Notes under the pieces: model-generated | What the model was told of the DNA's origin: nothing | The model's database searches: none | Seen by the model: the letters and a program-made list of their open reading frames with translations, nothing else | Program-made: the position numbers and the translations under genes | Part shown: positions 20,839 to 29,276 of the stretch, piece after piece | How positions within the stretch are numbered: the stretch's first letter is position 1 | Layout: every line of letters begins with the position of its first letter | IMG/VR virus record: IMGVR_UViG_3300038701_002498 | Coordinates: 1 to 36,901 of that record | DNA: 36,901 nucleotides | Source: a virus | Direction: 5' to 3' (one strand)

Positions 20839-21107
20839 ACGTCAGTTCCGGCATTAAGACTTTCGTGGTAAGGGTCCACGACACGTTGCCGGATTTTGGC
20901 ATAGTCACTGCCCTTCACCTTCAGCAGCACGGCGCGTTCAATACCCGCCATCCCCGCCAATAGCGCGACAGTTTGGTGGGCAAGGGTTTCTTCCTCTTCC
21001 ACCGCGATCATCGTGCCAAGGTCCGGTTCATCGAACACCAGCTTGTCGATGGTCTCGCCATCAATGGTGACGGGGCTCTGAAGGGTCACTTCAATGGGAT
21101 AATCCAT
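20814..21107 (-). CDS. E: Tail assembly chaperone E (P2 gpE-like)
   Basis: A 97-residue acidic protein between tail tube FII and tape measure T, the P2 position of gpE. The start MDYPIEVTLQSPVTIDGETI and the central VFDEPDLGTMIAVEEEETLA are typical of phage tail assembly chaperones. Nine codons before its stop lies the heptamer GGGAAAC in the correct phase for -1 slippage. It is ten bases after FII. Confidence 0.88.
   Translation of the reverse strand: MDYPIEVTLQSPVTIDGETIDKLVFDEPDLGTMIAVEEEETLAHQTVALLAGMAGIERAVLLKVKGSDYAKIRQRVVDPYHESLNAGTDVGNGEAAK
20832..20838 (-). other. -1 ribosomal frameshift site (G GGA AAC)
   Basis: The minus strand reads GGGAAAC at 20838-20832, phased as X XXY YYZ in the gpE frame (GTG GGA AAC). 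This is a canonical tandem-slippage heptamer. The -1 frame remains open for 55 codons afterwards. Confidence 0.85.
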
Positions 21108-21116
21108 GATGCCTCC

Positions 21117-21623
21117 TTACAGCAGCAGCGCGGCGCGGATGTCGCCGGTCTGGCTGACGCCGCCCACCGAGAAATCGAAATCGTCAATCTCGAAGATTTC
21201 CGACCCGTCGATTTCCAGCTTGGCATAGTTCTGCACCACGGTGCACTTCAGTTCGGCCTTGTCGCCGGGCTTCCAGTTCCCGGCATCGCCCGCGACGAGG
21301 CGACCGCGCACGTAATAAACGGCACTGTGCGTCACACCGTCTTCATCGACATGGGCACCGGTGACCATGAACGGGTGTTCCGTGCCGGGCTTACCGGTCA
21401 TCAGCTTCAGCGTGGCCGGGTCGAAGGCGGTCAGGGTGAATTCAAGGTCATCATGTTCATAGCCCATGCTGGCCTTGCGTTCCTTGATCATGCCGCCGTT
21501 GCGGAAATTTTCGGTCTTTTCCTTCGGCATCGAAATCGACACTTCGGAAAACTGACCGACCTTCACGTCTTCATTGGCCCACAGGGCGCAGTTCCGCAGG
21601 ATGTAAGCGGGGGTGGATTTCAT
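21117..21623 (-). CDS. FII: Major tail tube protein (P2 gpFII-like)
   Basis: A 168-residue protein of the FII family: ILRNCALWANEDVKVGQFSE, KASMGYEHDDLEFTLTAFDP, and a C-terminal FEIDDFDFSVGGVSQTG. It polymerises into the rigid inner tube. The start has GGAGTAACAGCC upstream. A GCCCGAA/TTCGGGC hairpin lies in the gap (21655-21684) between it and the sheath gene. Confidence 0.93.
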   Translation of the reverse strand: MKSTPAYILRNCALWANEDVKVGQFSEVSISMPKEKTENFRNGGMIKERKASMGYEHDDLEFTLTAFDPATLKLMTGKPGTEHPFMVTGAHVDEDGVTHSAVYYVRGRLVAGDAGNWKPGDKAELKCTVVQNYAKLEIDGSEIFEIDDFDFSVGGVSQTGDIRAALLL

Positions 21624-21709
21624 GGCTGTTACTCCTTGTCAGCGCGATGTTGTGGCCCGAACGCGACCTTCGCCGCATTCGGGCTATTCGGTCACCGGGG
21701 CGGGGTGGC

Positions 21710-22888
21710 TTATGCCGCCGCCTTCAGCGCTTCCTTGGTCAGTTCCAGATAATACTGGATGTTGCGGTGCGCGATGAACCGGATGTCTTCCATCGGCGCG
21801 GGTGGTTCGAATTCCATGGACAGCGTGATCTTGCCCGCCGCCATTTCGGTCGGCTCGTTCAGGGTTTCGTCAATCCAGACGCGACCGCCCAGAATGGCAC
21901 CGGATGCCTTGAAGGTCCGCATCGCCGCGTTGCCGCTTTCCAGCATGAACTTCAGGTTCGCCGCCGAAAACGGCTTGTCCACGAATTCCAGATACGCCTT
22001 TTCGATGGCCTCGTTGATGAAGTCCGCCGTCCGGCGCACCGACAGGAACACCCACAGGTCATCTTCAGTCGCGGCACGGTTGCCCCACGTGATGAACCCG
22101 GACCCCATGTTGATGATGGTGCCCACGTGGTTTTCGTTCAGGTAGTTCGCCTGCAGCCCGTAGGTCACGGTGCGGGACGCGCCGCCGATGCCGTTGATGG
22201 CCTTGTTCGACAGCGAATGCCAGAAGCCCAAATTGGTATCGACGCGGGCCTGCACACCAGCGAAGCGGGCCGATGCAGGGCGGGCAACATAGGCGCTGGT
22301 GGCCGTATCCCAAACCAGCACTTTGGGGTCCACGACATAGACGCGCTGCGACCCGATCAGGTTGCGATAGGCGATGGCATCCGCATCGGTGGTGTCGGGA
22401 CCATCGACAAAGGCCACGGCCTTCAGCTGGTCCAGCACACCGACCAGTTCGGCCACCACCGGGTTCGCTGTCACACCGTCGCCGCTGGTGAAGCCCGGAA
22501 TGGCGATCAGGCGGGGCTTGATGCCCAACTGCGCTTCGGCCTTCTTCAGCGCGTGCACGCCGGTCAGTTGCGTGGCATCGCCCACCAGATTGGACATGGT
22601 GGAAGCGGCGTCCACACCCTCTTCGACGCGGATGACGATGGTGTAAGCACCGATCTGGTCAAACACGTCATCGACCGCATCCTTCAGGGTGCCGGTGTCG
22701 CCAAGGCCCGCCGCATCCGTGGGCGCGCCCTTCAGCAGCACCGGGGTGTTCAGCGGGAACTTGGCCGCGTCCGCATCTGGCGCAGTGCCCAGAAGGCCGA
22801 CAACGGCGGTTTGGGCCACTTGCACCAGAACAGGGGTTTCATTGGATTCCGCCAGTCGCGTGCCGTGGTGGAAACTTGCAAAGCTCAT
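21710..22888 (-). CDS. FI: Tail sheath protein (P2 gpFI-like)
   Basis: A 392-residue contractile sheath protein. The start at 22888 is fixed by AAGGAG nine bases upstream; the longer frame has no site. Features include VQVAQTAVVGLLGTAPDADA near the N-terminus, GVTANPVVAELVGVLDQLKA, and the conserved C-terminal FINEAIEKAYLEFVDKPFSA and FIAHRNIQYYLELTKEAL. The length is typical. A terminator lies directly upstream, so transcription may restart or be attenuated here. Confidence 0.95.
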   Translation of the reverse strand: MSFASFHHGTRLAESNETPVLVQVAQTAVVGLLGTAPDADAAKFPLNTPVLLKGAPTDAAGLGDTGTLKDAVDDVFDQIGAYTIVIRVEEGVDAASTMSNLVGDATQLTGVHALKKAEAQLGIKPRLIAIPGFTSGDGVTANPVVAELVGVLDQLKAVAFVDGPDTTDADAIAYRNLIGSQRVYVVDPKVLVWDTATSAYVARPASARFAGVQARVDTNLGFWHSLSNKAINGIGGASRTVTYGLQANYLNENHVGTIINMGSGFITWGNRAATEDDLWVFLSVRRTADFINEAIEKAYLEFVDKPFSAANLKFMLESGNAAMRTFKASGAILGGRVWIDETLNEPTEMAAGKITLSMEFEPPAPMEDIRFIAHRNIQYYLELTKEALKAAA

Positions 22889-22900
22889 TGCTTTCTCCTT

Positions 22901-22933
22901 TGCCAAAAGAAAACCCGGCACGCATCTGCCGGG
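22901..22933 (-). terminator. Rho-independent terminator between fibre chaperone and sheath genes
   Basis: On the minus strand CCCGGCA-6-TGCCGGG (22933-22914) is followed by TTTTCTTTT. It lies between the fibre-chaperone stop (23021) and the sheath ribosome-binding site (about 22897). A further GC-rich imperfect hairpin lies just upstream at about 22936-22966. Sheath and tube transcription therefore probably needs readthrough or its own promoter. Confidence 0.75.
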
Positions 22934-23020
22934 CATGACCCGGCTTCCGCCGGTGTCGGGTTATGGGCCAGACGGCCCGGTCAGTAGCTTGCCGTGACCG
23001 CCAAGCCGTTCTTGCTTCAG

Positions 23021-23728
23021 TCAACCAGACTGAAACGAAGCGATTGCCGCCTGAACGTCTTCGTTCAGTTCAGAAAACACTTGGTCGATGCGCTTAGTGA
23101 TGCCATCCAACGGCACAGCCTCATCGGTTGCCGCCATGATGGCAGCACGGCCTTTGGCGCGAAGACCGGCGGCCAGCCCAATAAGCGTAAGGAATGCGTC
23201 CGCCTTGGCAATGATGGTCGCGGCCAACTCGGCCTCGGTGATGCCAGCGCATTGAGCCTCTGCGGCAAGCATGGCGGTTTGACCGGGTGTTGCGGTGCCC
23301 GCCTCAAAAGCGCGGGCCGCTTCCTCTTTGACCCTCCATGTGTCGCGTTCGGCCACGGTCGCGTCGCCGGTCAGCGCCACGAGATAGATGGCATGCTCCT
23401 GATCAATGCGGGCCAGCGCGGTCTTGCGTTGATCCTCGCGCGGCTTGGGTGGCGCGGCATCAAGCGCATCCTCTGGTGGCACTTCACCAATCGCGATGAT
23501 GGTGTGATGCGAGCCATCGGCCAGCCAGTATTCCGTGCCGCGATGATCCGGCTTGATGGTCCAAGCATCATCGGCCCATATTGCGACCTCGTAGTCGCCG
23601 GTCCTGGGCGGTGCCTTGATCGTGGCATTTGCAGGCGGCGGTGCGGTGCCGTCCAGCGGGTCAGAGCGATACTGGACCTCGCCAAGGATCTCGCCTGTTT
23701 TGGGGTGATAACTGTAAGCGGTGTTCAT
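23021..23728 (-). CDS. Tail fibre chaperone-type protein (DUF4376-like)
   Basis: A 235-residue protein following the tail fibre gene, the place of P2 gene G. It has an N-terminal domain (YSYHPKTGEILGEVQYRSDP..., GTEYWLADGSHHTIIAIGEV) and a helical second half (AIYLVALTGDATVAERDTWR, DAFLTLIGLAAGLRAKG) resembling DUF4376 domains of tail-fibre-associated proteins. It probably assists fibre folding or attachment. The start is ATG 23728; its frame upstream overlaps the fibre gene. Confidence 0.7.
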   Translation of the reverse strand: MNTAYSYHPKTGEILGEVQYRSDPLDGTAPPPANATIKAPPRTGDYEVAIWADDAWTIKPDHRGTEYWLADGSHHTIIAIGEVPPEDALDAAPPKPREDQRKTALARIDQEHAIYLVALTGDATVAERDTWRVKEEAARAFEAGTATPGQTAMLAAEAQCAGITEAELAATIIAKADAFLTLIGLAAGLRAKGRAAIMAATDEAVPLDGITKRIDQVFSELNEDVQAAIASFQSG

Positions 23729-23739
23729 GGGCGCGATCC

Positions 23740-25122
23740 TCAAAACTTGATGCAGAACATTTGCGCGATGTTGCGGGGCCGGGTTTCGGAGCCACCGACA
23801 TTCAATGTGAACCAATGACCGGAACCCGGCAGAAAACTGTCACCATTCGAGGTGGTGCCGTTTTCGTCGACAAGTGAAACCACGCTTCCAGCGTACGCGC
23901 CTTTTGTTGCGATTGGGTGACTGTGGCTTTGAACCGCATGGCCTTGCCACGAACCAAAGGCGCGTCCGCTATCCACGCCGCGTCCGTTGTCCCAACCACG
24001 CAGAAACTCGCCACGAGCATCGAGTGTGCCAAAGGTGGTGGACCCGTCACCAGCGCCGTATGTGGTGCCCGTGCGCCAGAAAAGGTCAGCGTAGGAGTCG
24101 CGGTTGCGCGCGGCACCATTGGCCTCTAGGCGATCCAGAAGATCGCCACTATGCGTCTGTATGACCAGATCACCGATGTCCGGCCCATCCGCCGTCCAAT
24201 TGCTCCAAACGCCAGTACGGCGGGTGCGGATATGCTTGGTTAGGAACACCCCACCTGGTGTGATGCGATAGGCTTTCTGGACTGCGCTGCCGTCGGAAAA
24301 CTCGGTGTGTTCGATGGTGCCGCCGATGGCGAGAGGTGGGATCAGAACGCCTTGCGCAGCGGTCCAGATCGAGGTGGCGTTCACGGCATCGAGTGCCGCG
24401 TCATCGGCAATGGCCGCGACTACTGGCGTTTTCAGATTGCCAATCTCAGCAAGGACAGTGGCCGCGAAATTCGGATCATCACCAAGCGCCGCCGCCAACT
24501 CGTTGAGCGTGTCCAAAGCACCGGGCGCACCATCCAGAACGTTCGCCATGATTGCAGCAACCAACGCAGGGGACATCACCTTGTCGGTGCGCGCACCCGC
24601 AACAGCCTCCGCCTCACTTGCAAAATCAACCGTCAACGCGCGGTCTTCCGACAGGTCACCCCCACCCAGCAATCCAGCACCGGTGCCTAAATTCCGCTCA
24701 ACCGGCACGTAGGCGTCAGTGGATTGCACACTCAAAATGAGGTTTTCCAAGTCAGAAAACACCACATTGATGCGCACCAACGCTGTCACGGTGTCTTTGG
24801 GCTTGTTCACTGGCGGGTCATATTTTGCCAAGGCAATCAAGTCGCCATCCACATCAAACAACCCGGCCTCGCGAATGATGAATGGCCCTTCATTCGCATC
24901 CAAAAGGATTTCGAAGAACGCAGTATTCAAAGTTTCTGGAACAAGACCATTGCCCTGAACCTGCTTTCGACCGGCTTCATTCAGAAGGGCGGTTTCGCCA
25001 CCGCCGGGCACACGGTCACCATCACCCCAAGCGATTTCAGTGACAGACAGCGAGGTTCCATTTGCCAGCGCAGCCGCCTCTTTGTTACGGCCAACATTGG
25101 TCATGATTGCATATGACGACAT
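23740..25122 (-). CDS. H: Tail fibre with collar domain (P2 gpH-like)
   Basis: A 460-residue protein. The N-terminal 150 residues (SSYAIMTNVGRNKEAAALAN, EIAWGDGDRVPGGGETALLN) are the conserved baseplate-attachment domain of P2-type fibres. Later comes GDGSTTFGTLDARGEFLRGW and QGHAVQSHSHPI, a tail-collar domain. The distal end (WFTLNVGGSETRPRNIAQMF) is compact. It binds the host receptor and is likely to set host range. The start has GGAGTAGCC upstream. It is shorter than P2 gpH, so another protein may extend the fibre. Confidence 0.9.
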   Translation of the reverse strand: MSSYAIMTNVGRNKEAAALANGTSLSVTEIAWGDGDRVPGGGETALLNEAGRKQVQGNGLVPETLNTAFFEILLDANEGPFIIREAGLFDVDGDLIALAKYDPPVNKPKDTVTALVRINVVFSDLENLILSVQSTDAYVPVERNLGTGAGLLGGGDLSEDRALTVDFASEAEAVAGARTDKVMSPALVAAIMANVLDGAPGALDTLNELAAALGDDPNFAATVLAEIGNLKTPVVAAIADDAALDAVNATSIWTAAQGVLIPPLAIGGTIEHTEFSDGSAVQKAYRITPGGVFLTKHIRTRRTGVWSNWTADGPDIGDLVIQTHSGDLLDRLEANGAARNRDSYADLFWRTGTTYGAGDGSTTFGTLDARGEFLRGWDNGRGVDSGRAFGSWQGHAVQSHSHPIATKGAYAGSVVSLVDENGTTSNGDSFLPGSGHWFTLNVGGSETRPRNIAQMFCIKF

Positions 25123-25131
25123 GGCTACTCC

Positions 25132-25773
25132 TTACGCAGCTGTCACGGTTGTTTTGATTTGCGTTGTCGGAACCACAGCGAAAGATGCGGCGACAACTGA
25201 TAAGGGCGGTGGGTCTATCCGGGACTCGGCGGTCGCCTTCAGATAGGTCACCGGAAACGCGCCGATGTAAGCGGGCGCGACAGCACGAACGCCCAACTCC
25301 AATGACCAACCGCGCGAAATCGGCGAAACACTGTTCAGCATGGACTTCATCGCGCTGACCACCGGTGCAGTGACAATCAATTCATCAGCACCATCCAGAG
25401 GGTCAGTCACAAACGCGCGGGTCGTGAACGTCCCGGGAATGCCCGAACCATCAGGTTCAAACCATTCCACCAGTTCGACATCAACGCCGAACGACTTTAG
25501 CGCAGTCCGAATGCCATGAGGCGTGCCCTTGTAGCGGTGGACTTCGGAGCTGACAGCAATGACGCTGCGCTTGATGTCTTCAGGCCATTCGGAATCCCAA
25601 GCGTCAACGGAGTTTTCCCACGCCAGATGGTCCAATAAGCCCACATCGACCGACCAAGGATCTTTGGTTATCATCTGGACCGGCAGGGCAAACAGCCGTT
25701 CTTCTAAGATGTCCAGCGCCTTCGCCAGCGGGGTGGCCGTGGGCGGAAGCAAGGTGTCTTTCACATCAAACAT
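25132..25773 (-). CDS. I: Baseplate protein I (P2 gpI-like)
   Basis: A 213-residue protein with the family signatures TPLAKALDILEERLFALPVQ near the N-terminus, then LLDHLAWENSVDAWDSEWPE and HRYKGTPHGIRTALKSFG. It forms the baseplate wedge with J and W. It overlaps J by eight bases and is followed by the fibre gene, the P2 order J-I-H. Confidence 0.93.
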   Translation of the reverse strand: MFDVKDTLLPPTATPLAKALDILEERLFALPVQMITKDPWSVDVGLLDHLAWENSVDAWDSEWPEDIKRSVIAVSSEVHRYKGTPHGIRTALKSFGVDVELVEWFEPDGSGIPGTFTTRAFVTDPLDGADELIVTAPVVSAMKSMLNSVSPISRGWSLELGVRAVAPAYIGAFPVTYLKATAESRIDPPPLSVVAASFAVVPTTQIKTTVTAA

Positions 25774-26722
25774 CGCGCCACCCCCCGGTGATGGATTGCA
25801 GCGTCACGGTGATGCCGGTGCAGTGGGGCGCATCGAATGGCCCGATGTCCAAGTCAGCAGCAGGAGACACCAGTTCGACATCAACCACGCCCTGCACATT
25901 CAGCGCCGCCGCGATGGACGTGCGGTAAAGTTTGCGCCCGATGCGGATGCGGCCATTCACGAATGCCTGCGCTGCCGCCTGCGCCGCCGCCTGAACCGCT
26001 GACGCGGTTTCCGGGGTGGTGACATGCAGAACCGCTTCGATGGCGTAGGGCACCGGCTGCGCGGACACCACGGTCAGCTTGTCGGCCACCGGGCGGCGCT
26101 TGTCGGTGGTGCAGTGCTGGAACACCGCATCCAGAAGCGCCGCATCCGCCGTGCCGTCGCCTTCGCTCGACAAGATGACCATCTTGGGTTCGGCGGGCGG
26201 AATGGCCGGGTCCAGCCCGTGGTTCGGGCCATAGACCGCCACGTCCACCACTCGGTCATCGGCATCCAGCGCCCAATAAACATATGACCCCTCGGTGCCA
26301 TGCGGCGACCACGCTTCGATGACCAGCTGGATGCGGGCGCGAAACGCTTCATCGCTTTCCATGACTGGATTGTCCGGGTCTTTGTCATCCAGCACCTTGC
26401 GCAGCACGCCGCGATTGGCCCCAATCTGGTCAAGGTCATCGCCACGTGCCGTGGACAGGAACACCGACCGCACCGCTTCATTGATGCGGTTTTCCAGATA
26501 CAGTTCCCGCGCTGCCGCCGCTTCATTCAGATAGCGCATCGGGCTGGCCGCGATGTTGCGGGCCAGCGCCATGACTTCGGCCACCTTCGGCGCGTCGAAG
26601 ACTTCCGCCAACTGCGCTTCCAGTTCGACCAGTCGCGCCTCCAGAATGGCGTCGAAGTCCAGAACGCCAATCGCGGTCGGGTCCGGCAGTGTGGTCAGAT
26701 CCAGCGCGGCAAAGCGGCTCAT
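25766..26722 (-). CDS. J: Baseplate protein J (P2 gpJ-like)
   Basis: A 318-residue baseplate wedge protein. The start is ATG 26722 overlapping W's stop (ATGA). Typical elements are VAEVMALARNIAASPMRYLN, LSTARGDDLDQIGANRGVLR, DEAFRARIQLVIEAWSPHG and VTVVSAQPVPYAI-like segments. One of its segments (PMRYLNEAAAAREL) recurs in the small junction protein at 1-165. Confidence 0.94.
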   Translation of the reverse strand: MSRFAALDLTTLPDPTAIGVLDFDAILEARLVELEAQLAEVFDAPKVAEVMALARNIAASPMRYLNEAAAARELYLENRINEAVRSVFLSTARGDDLDQIGANRGVLRKVLDDKDPDNPVMESDEAFRARIQLVIEAWSPHGTEGSYVYWALDADDRVVDVAVYGPNHGLDPAIPPAEPKMVILSSEGDGTADAALLDAVFQHCTTDKRRPVADKLTVVSAQPVPYAIEAVLHVTTPETASAVQAAAQAAAQAFVNGRIRIGRKLYRTSIAAALNVQGVVDVELVSPAADLDIGPFDAPHCTGITVTLQSITGGWRDV

Positions 26723-27108
26723 GCGGCAAGGCTCCAATTTTCCACCCGGTCACGCATGACGCGGATGGTCTGAATGTTATCGACAACCGTGGTCAGGTCG
26801 CCCTTGTGGGCGTTCGGTCGGTGGTTCCCGATCAGGGTCATGGTGATGGCCCCGGTTTCGGCACCCTCCACCGCCACATCGGTCAGTTCAAAACGGGGTT
26901 CCCACCGTTCCAGCGCTTCGGCCACGGCCACGTAAAGCGCCAGAACATTGGCTTCATTCATGGGCGCATCGACCAGCGCCGGAACTTCGGACCCGAATTC
27001 TCGCCGGAAGACGCGGGCATTCAGCCGCGTGGCAAGGATGGTCTGGATGCTTTGCACCACGTGATCCCACTCTTCGACCGCGCCCCCGGTGTTATGGTTC
27101 AGGTCCAT
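26719..27108 (-). CDS. W: Baseplate protein W (gp25-like)
   Basis: A 129-residue protein related to T4 gp25 and P2 gpW: VVQSIQTILATRLNARVFRR with the conserved REFGSEVPALVD motif, then helices and a C-terminal strand pair. It starts sheath assembly at the baseplate. It overlaps J by four bases. Confidence 0.93.
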   Translation of the reverse strand: MDLNHNTGGAVEEWDHVVQSIQTILATRLNARVFRREFGSEVPALVDAPMNEANVLALYVAVAEALERWEPRFELTDVAVEGAETGAITMTLIGNHRPNAHKGDLTTVVDNIQTIRVMRDRVENWSLAA

Positions 27109-27113
27109 GGCGA

Positions 27114-27341
27114 TCAGCCCTCGGCCTTGTCGCCTTTGCTTGCGGGCTTTTCAGCATCCGCCTTCGGCTTGGTCGCGGCCTTTGTTGCGGCGGCTTTCAG
27201 GCCGGTACCGTAGGGCGGGAGGTAGTATTTCGCCTGCGCGGGAATCATCGTGATGGACTCGCCCGCCGTACGGTACACGCCCCCGATTTCGCGGGATTGC
27301 GTCACTTCATAGTCCACCGGGGCGGTTTTGGTGTTGGTCAT
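27114..27341 (-). CDS. Small baseplate-region protein
   Basis: A 75-residue protein between PAAR and W. The N-terminal half (YEVTQSREIGGVYRTAGESI, AKYYLPPYGTGL) looks like a small beta fold; the C-terminal half is Lys/Ala-rich and disordered. No name is assigned. Its position suggests a structural or chaperone role in baseplate assembly. The ribosome-binding site AAGGAG lies directly upstream. Confidence 0.7.
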   Translation of the reverse strand: MTNTKTAPVDYEVTQSREIGGVYRTAGESITMIPAQAKYYLPPYGTGLKAAATKAATKPKADAEKPASKGDKAEG

Positions 27342-27362
27342 TTTTCACTCCTTGGGTTTGGG

Positions 27363-27656
27363 CTATCCGCCCGCAAAAACGTCGCCAGAACCGACGGCGA
27401 CACTTGACCCGCAATTAACGGGATCACCGATGCGTCCAATCTGACGCCCGTTCACGAAAACAGTGGCCGACCCGCTGGCCAGCACTCCGGCGTGCGTTTC
27501 CGGTATGGCTGGGCAGGTGTGCGGCTGCCACGCATCCCCTTGTCGGTGCACAGCGATGCCATTGGCAAAGACATCACCGCTGCCCTCACTACTTGGGCGC
27601 GGTGGCCAGCAGCCATGACCGGTGCAGGCATCGCCTTTTCTTGTGACAGCAGGCAT
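27363..27656 (-). CDS. PAAR-domain spike tip protein
   Basis: A 97-residue PAAR-repeat protein. GDACTGHGCWPP, GSGDVFANGIAVHRQGDAW, a His/Cys pair (HTCP), SATVFVNGRQIGRIGDPV and a final Cys give the expected zinc-binding His/Cys set. It sharpens the tip of the V spike for membrane piercing. In P2 the tip is part of gpV; here it is a separate gene one base after V. Confidence 0.9.
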   Translation of the reverse strand: MPAVTRKGDACTGHGCWPPRPSSEGSGDVFANGIAVHRQGDAWQPHTCPAIPETHAGVLASGSATVFVNGRQIGRIGDPVNCGSSVAVGSGDVFAGG

Positions 27657-28129
27657 CAGTTCAGGTCGATGCGCGGCGAGTCCAGGACGATGCCGCCATC
27701 CGTCATGGTTATTGTACTTGCGCCCACCTTCAGGACCATGGTCGCCCCTCCGCCACTTATAGTCACGCTGGCCGCGCCCACAGACGCCAGAACGTATTCA
27801 TCGCCAGCCCCGGAGGGTCGGCCATTCGCGTCCGAATTCAAGCTGCCCTGAATGCTGGCATCGTGAAGGTCGCCCGATTCCGAATACAGCTTCACCTGCT
27901 GCCCAACAGAAGGTGGGTTATGTGTCTTGTTCGCCCCAGCTGCTGGCTCTTCCCATGGTATCCAGCCTGTCAGGAAAGGCGTATCGCCCTCCAAAAGCCG
28001 CACCCGCGCCACGCCGTTCGCGGCGTCCACCTGCTCAACCACGCCGGTCCGCGACTGCGACCGAATGCGCCGTTCCAACTCGCTAACCCGGCGGCGCAGG
28101 TCATCAATGATTTCCGGAAGACCCGCCAT
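27656..28129 (-). CDS. V: Baseplate spike protein V (P2 gpV-like)
   Basis: A 157-residue protein with an OB-like domain (RTGVVEQVDAANGVARVRLL, FLTGWIPWEEPAAGANKTHN, PSVGQQVKLYSESGDLHDA) and a beta-helix stalk (ASVTISGGGATMVLKVGAST). It forms the trimeric puncturing spike. It starts immediately at the stop of the preceding gene. Confidence 0.92.
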   Translation of the reverse strand: MAGLPEIIDDLRRRVSELERRIRSQSRTGVVEQVDAANGVARVRLLEGDTPFLTGWIPWEEPAAGANKTHNPPSVGQQVKLYSESGDLHDASIQGSLNSDANGRPSGAGDEYVLASVGAASVTISGGGATMVLKVGASTITMTDGGIVLDSPRIDLN

Positions 28130-28905
28130 CAGACCGGCACCGCATCATTCGTCGCGTCCGTTACCACTACGTCACGCGCCACGCCGCCGAAGGTGTAAAG
28201 GCGCAGCCCGTGCGCATCGCGGGTGGTCATGCCTGTCTGGCGCTCGAATTCCTCATACGAGCCGTACGCAGGGTCGCCTAGCAATTGCTGGAACAGCGCC
28301 AGTTGCGGCACGTTGTGTCCGGCCATCAGGGCCATGAAACGCGGCCACGGCCCGCCTTCCGCCAGCGGCTGACCGTGGCGCGGGTCGGCAAAGACATCGA
28401 CCGTCAGCTTGGTTTGGCCAGCCGCAAGGCGGACGTTTTCCGCAGAACTGCTGGAACGGACATGTTCCTTCGTCACATAGGCTTGCACGAAATCCCCGAA
28501 GACCTGCGCCCAAGGGTTGTCAGGGTCGGTCAGGATGCGACTGATCTGAACATCCAGCGCATCCAGAACCGCTTCCAGATTGGCGTCGGTCGCCGGGAAC
28601 AGGTCCACGATTTCTGTTTCCCCGGTTTCCTTGTTCGTTTCGGCCATCGTGACCGACACGCCGCAGTTGAACGTGACGGCCACCCGGCCATTCGACCGCA
28701 GCCCGGTCTGGCCCAACTCTTGGGCCTTGGCCGCATCGGTATAGACCGCAATGAATGGGCGCTGCTGGTCGCTGCGCAGCTGACCGTCCGCCGTCTGGTC
28801 TATGGCGGAAATCTGACTGTCTAGCACGTTGTCACCAACAAGCGTGCCGCCAGCCTTCAGCGCCTGAACCGCCGCAATCCGCAGTGCCATCATCGTCAGC
28901 GACAT
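28129..28905 (-). CDS. Head-tail junction protein (lambda Z position)
   Basis: A 258-residue protein; ATG 28905 overlaps the previous stop (TGATG). Its sequence (MALRIAAVQALKAGGTLVGD, AVTFNCGVSVTMAETNKET, LDALDVQISRILTDPDNPWA) does not match a family that I can name with certainty. It lies where lambda Z (tail completion) would be, between the head-joining protein and the baseplate genes, at the border of head and tail modules. A tail terminator or connector role is likely from position only. Confidence 0.65.
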   Translation of the reverse strand: MSLTMMALRIAAVQALKAGGTLVGDNVLDSQISAIDQTADGQLRSDQQRPFIAVYTDAAKAQELGQTGLRSNGRVAVTFNCGVSVTMAETNKETGETEIVDLFPATDANLEAVLDALDVQISRILTDPDNPWAQVFGDFVQAYVTKEHVRSSSSAENVRLAAGQTKLTVDVFADPRHGQPLAEGGPWPRFMALMAGHNVPQLALFQQLLGDPAYGSYEEFERQTGMTTRDAHGLRLYTFGGVARDVVVTDATNDAVPV

Positions 28906-29276
28906 CAGCTTGCATCCCCGAGTTCGCAAATCAGTCGAAGGTGCGACCGGTCATCGACCGACAGCACTTCGAACACCGGCTGGCCATCGCGGTCCAGCGC
29001 CACCACCTTATCACCCTTGCGCACCACCAGAGCGGCATGCACCGCACGGTCGATGCGCAAATGTCCACCATCTGCCGTCACACCCGCGCGGGCGTTGTTC
29101 CCGCGACCGAAGTTCAGTCGCTCCGCATCGCGGTCACCCGTCCGCAGCACAGCGGTGAATTCCACCGCATCGCGTTCCGGGTCTTTGCGGCCCTCGGCCA
29201 GTGGAAGATGCCGGACGGTCTCCGACCAGACATCATCCACTTCAGCCATCAGGTCTTCGCGCAGACTGCGGTCCAT
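28905..29276 (-). CDS. Head-tail joining protein (FII-like position)
   Basis: A 123-residue protein with a helical N-terminus (REDLMAEVDDVWSETVRHLP) and a beta-rich end (VVRKGDKVVALDRDGQPVFE, VDDRSHLRLICELG), the layout of lambda gpFII-type joining proteins. It begins at the preceding stop. The assignment rests on fold pattern and gene order. Confidence 0.65.
   Translation of the reverse strand: MDRSLREDLMAEVDDVWSETVRHLPLAEGRKDPERDAVEFTAVLRTGDRDAERLNFGRGNNARAGVTADGGHLRIDRAVHAALVVRKGDKVVALDRDGQPVFEVLSVDDRSHLRLICELGDAS

Noticed and set aside
21647-22987. 446-residue plus-strand frame opposite the sheath gene
   Set aside because: It is His/Gly/Arg-rich antisense of a clear sheath protein.
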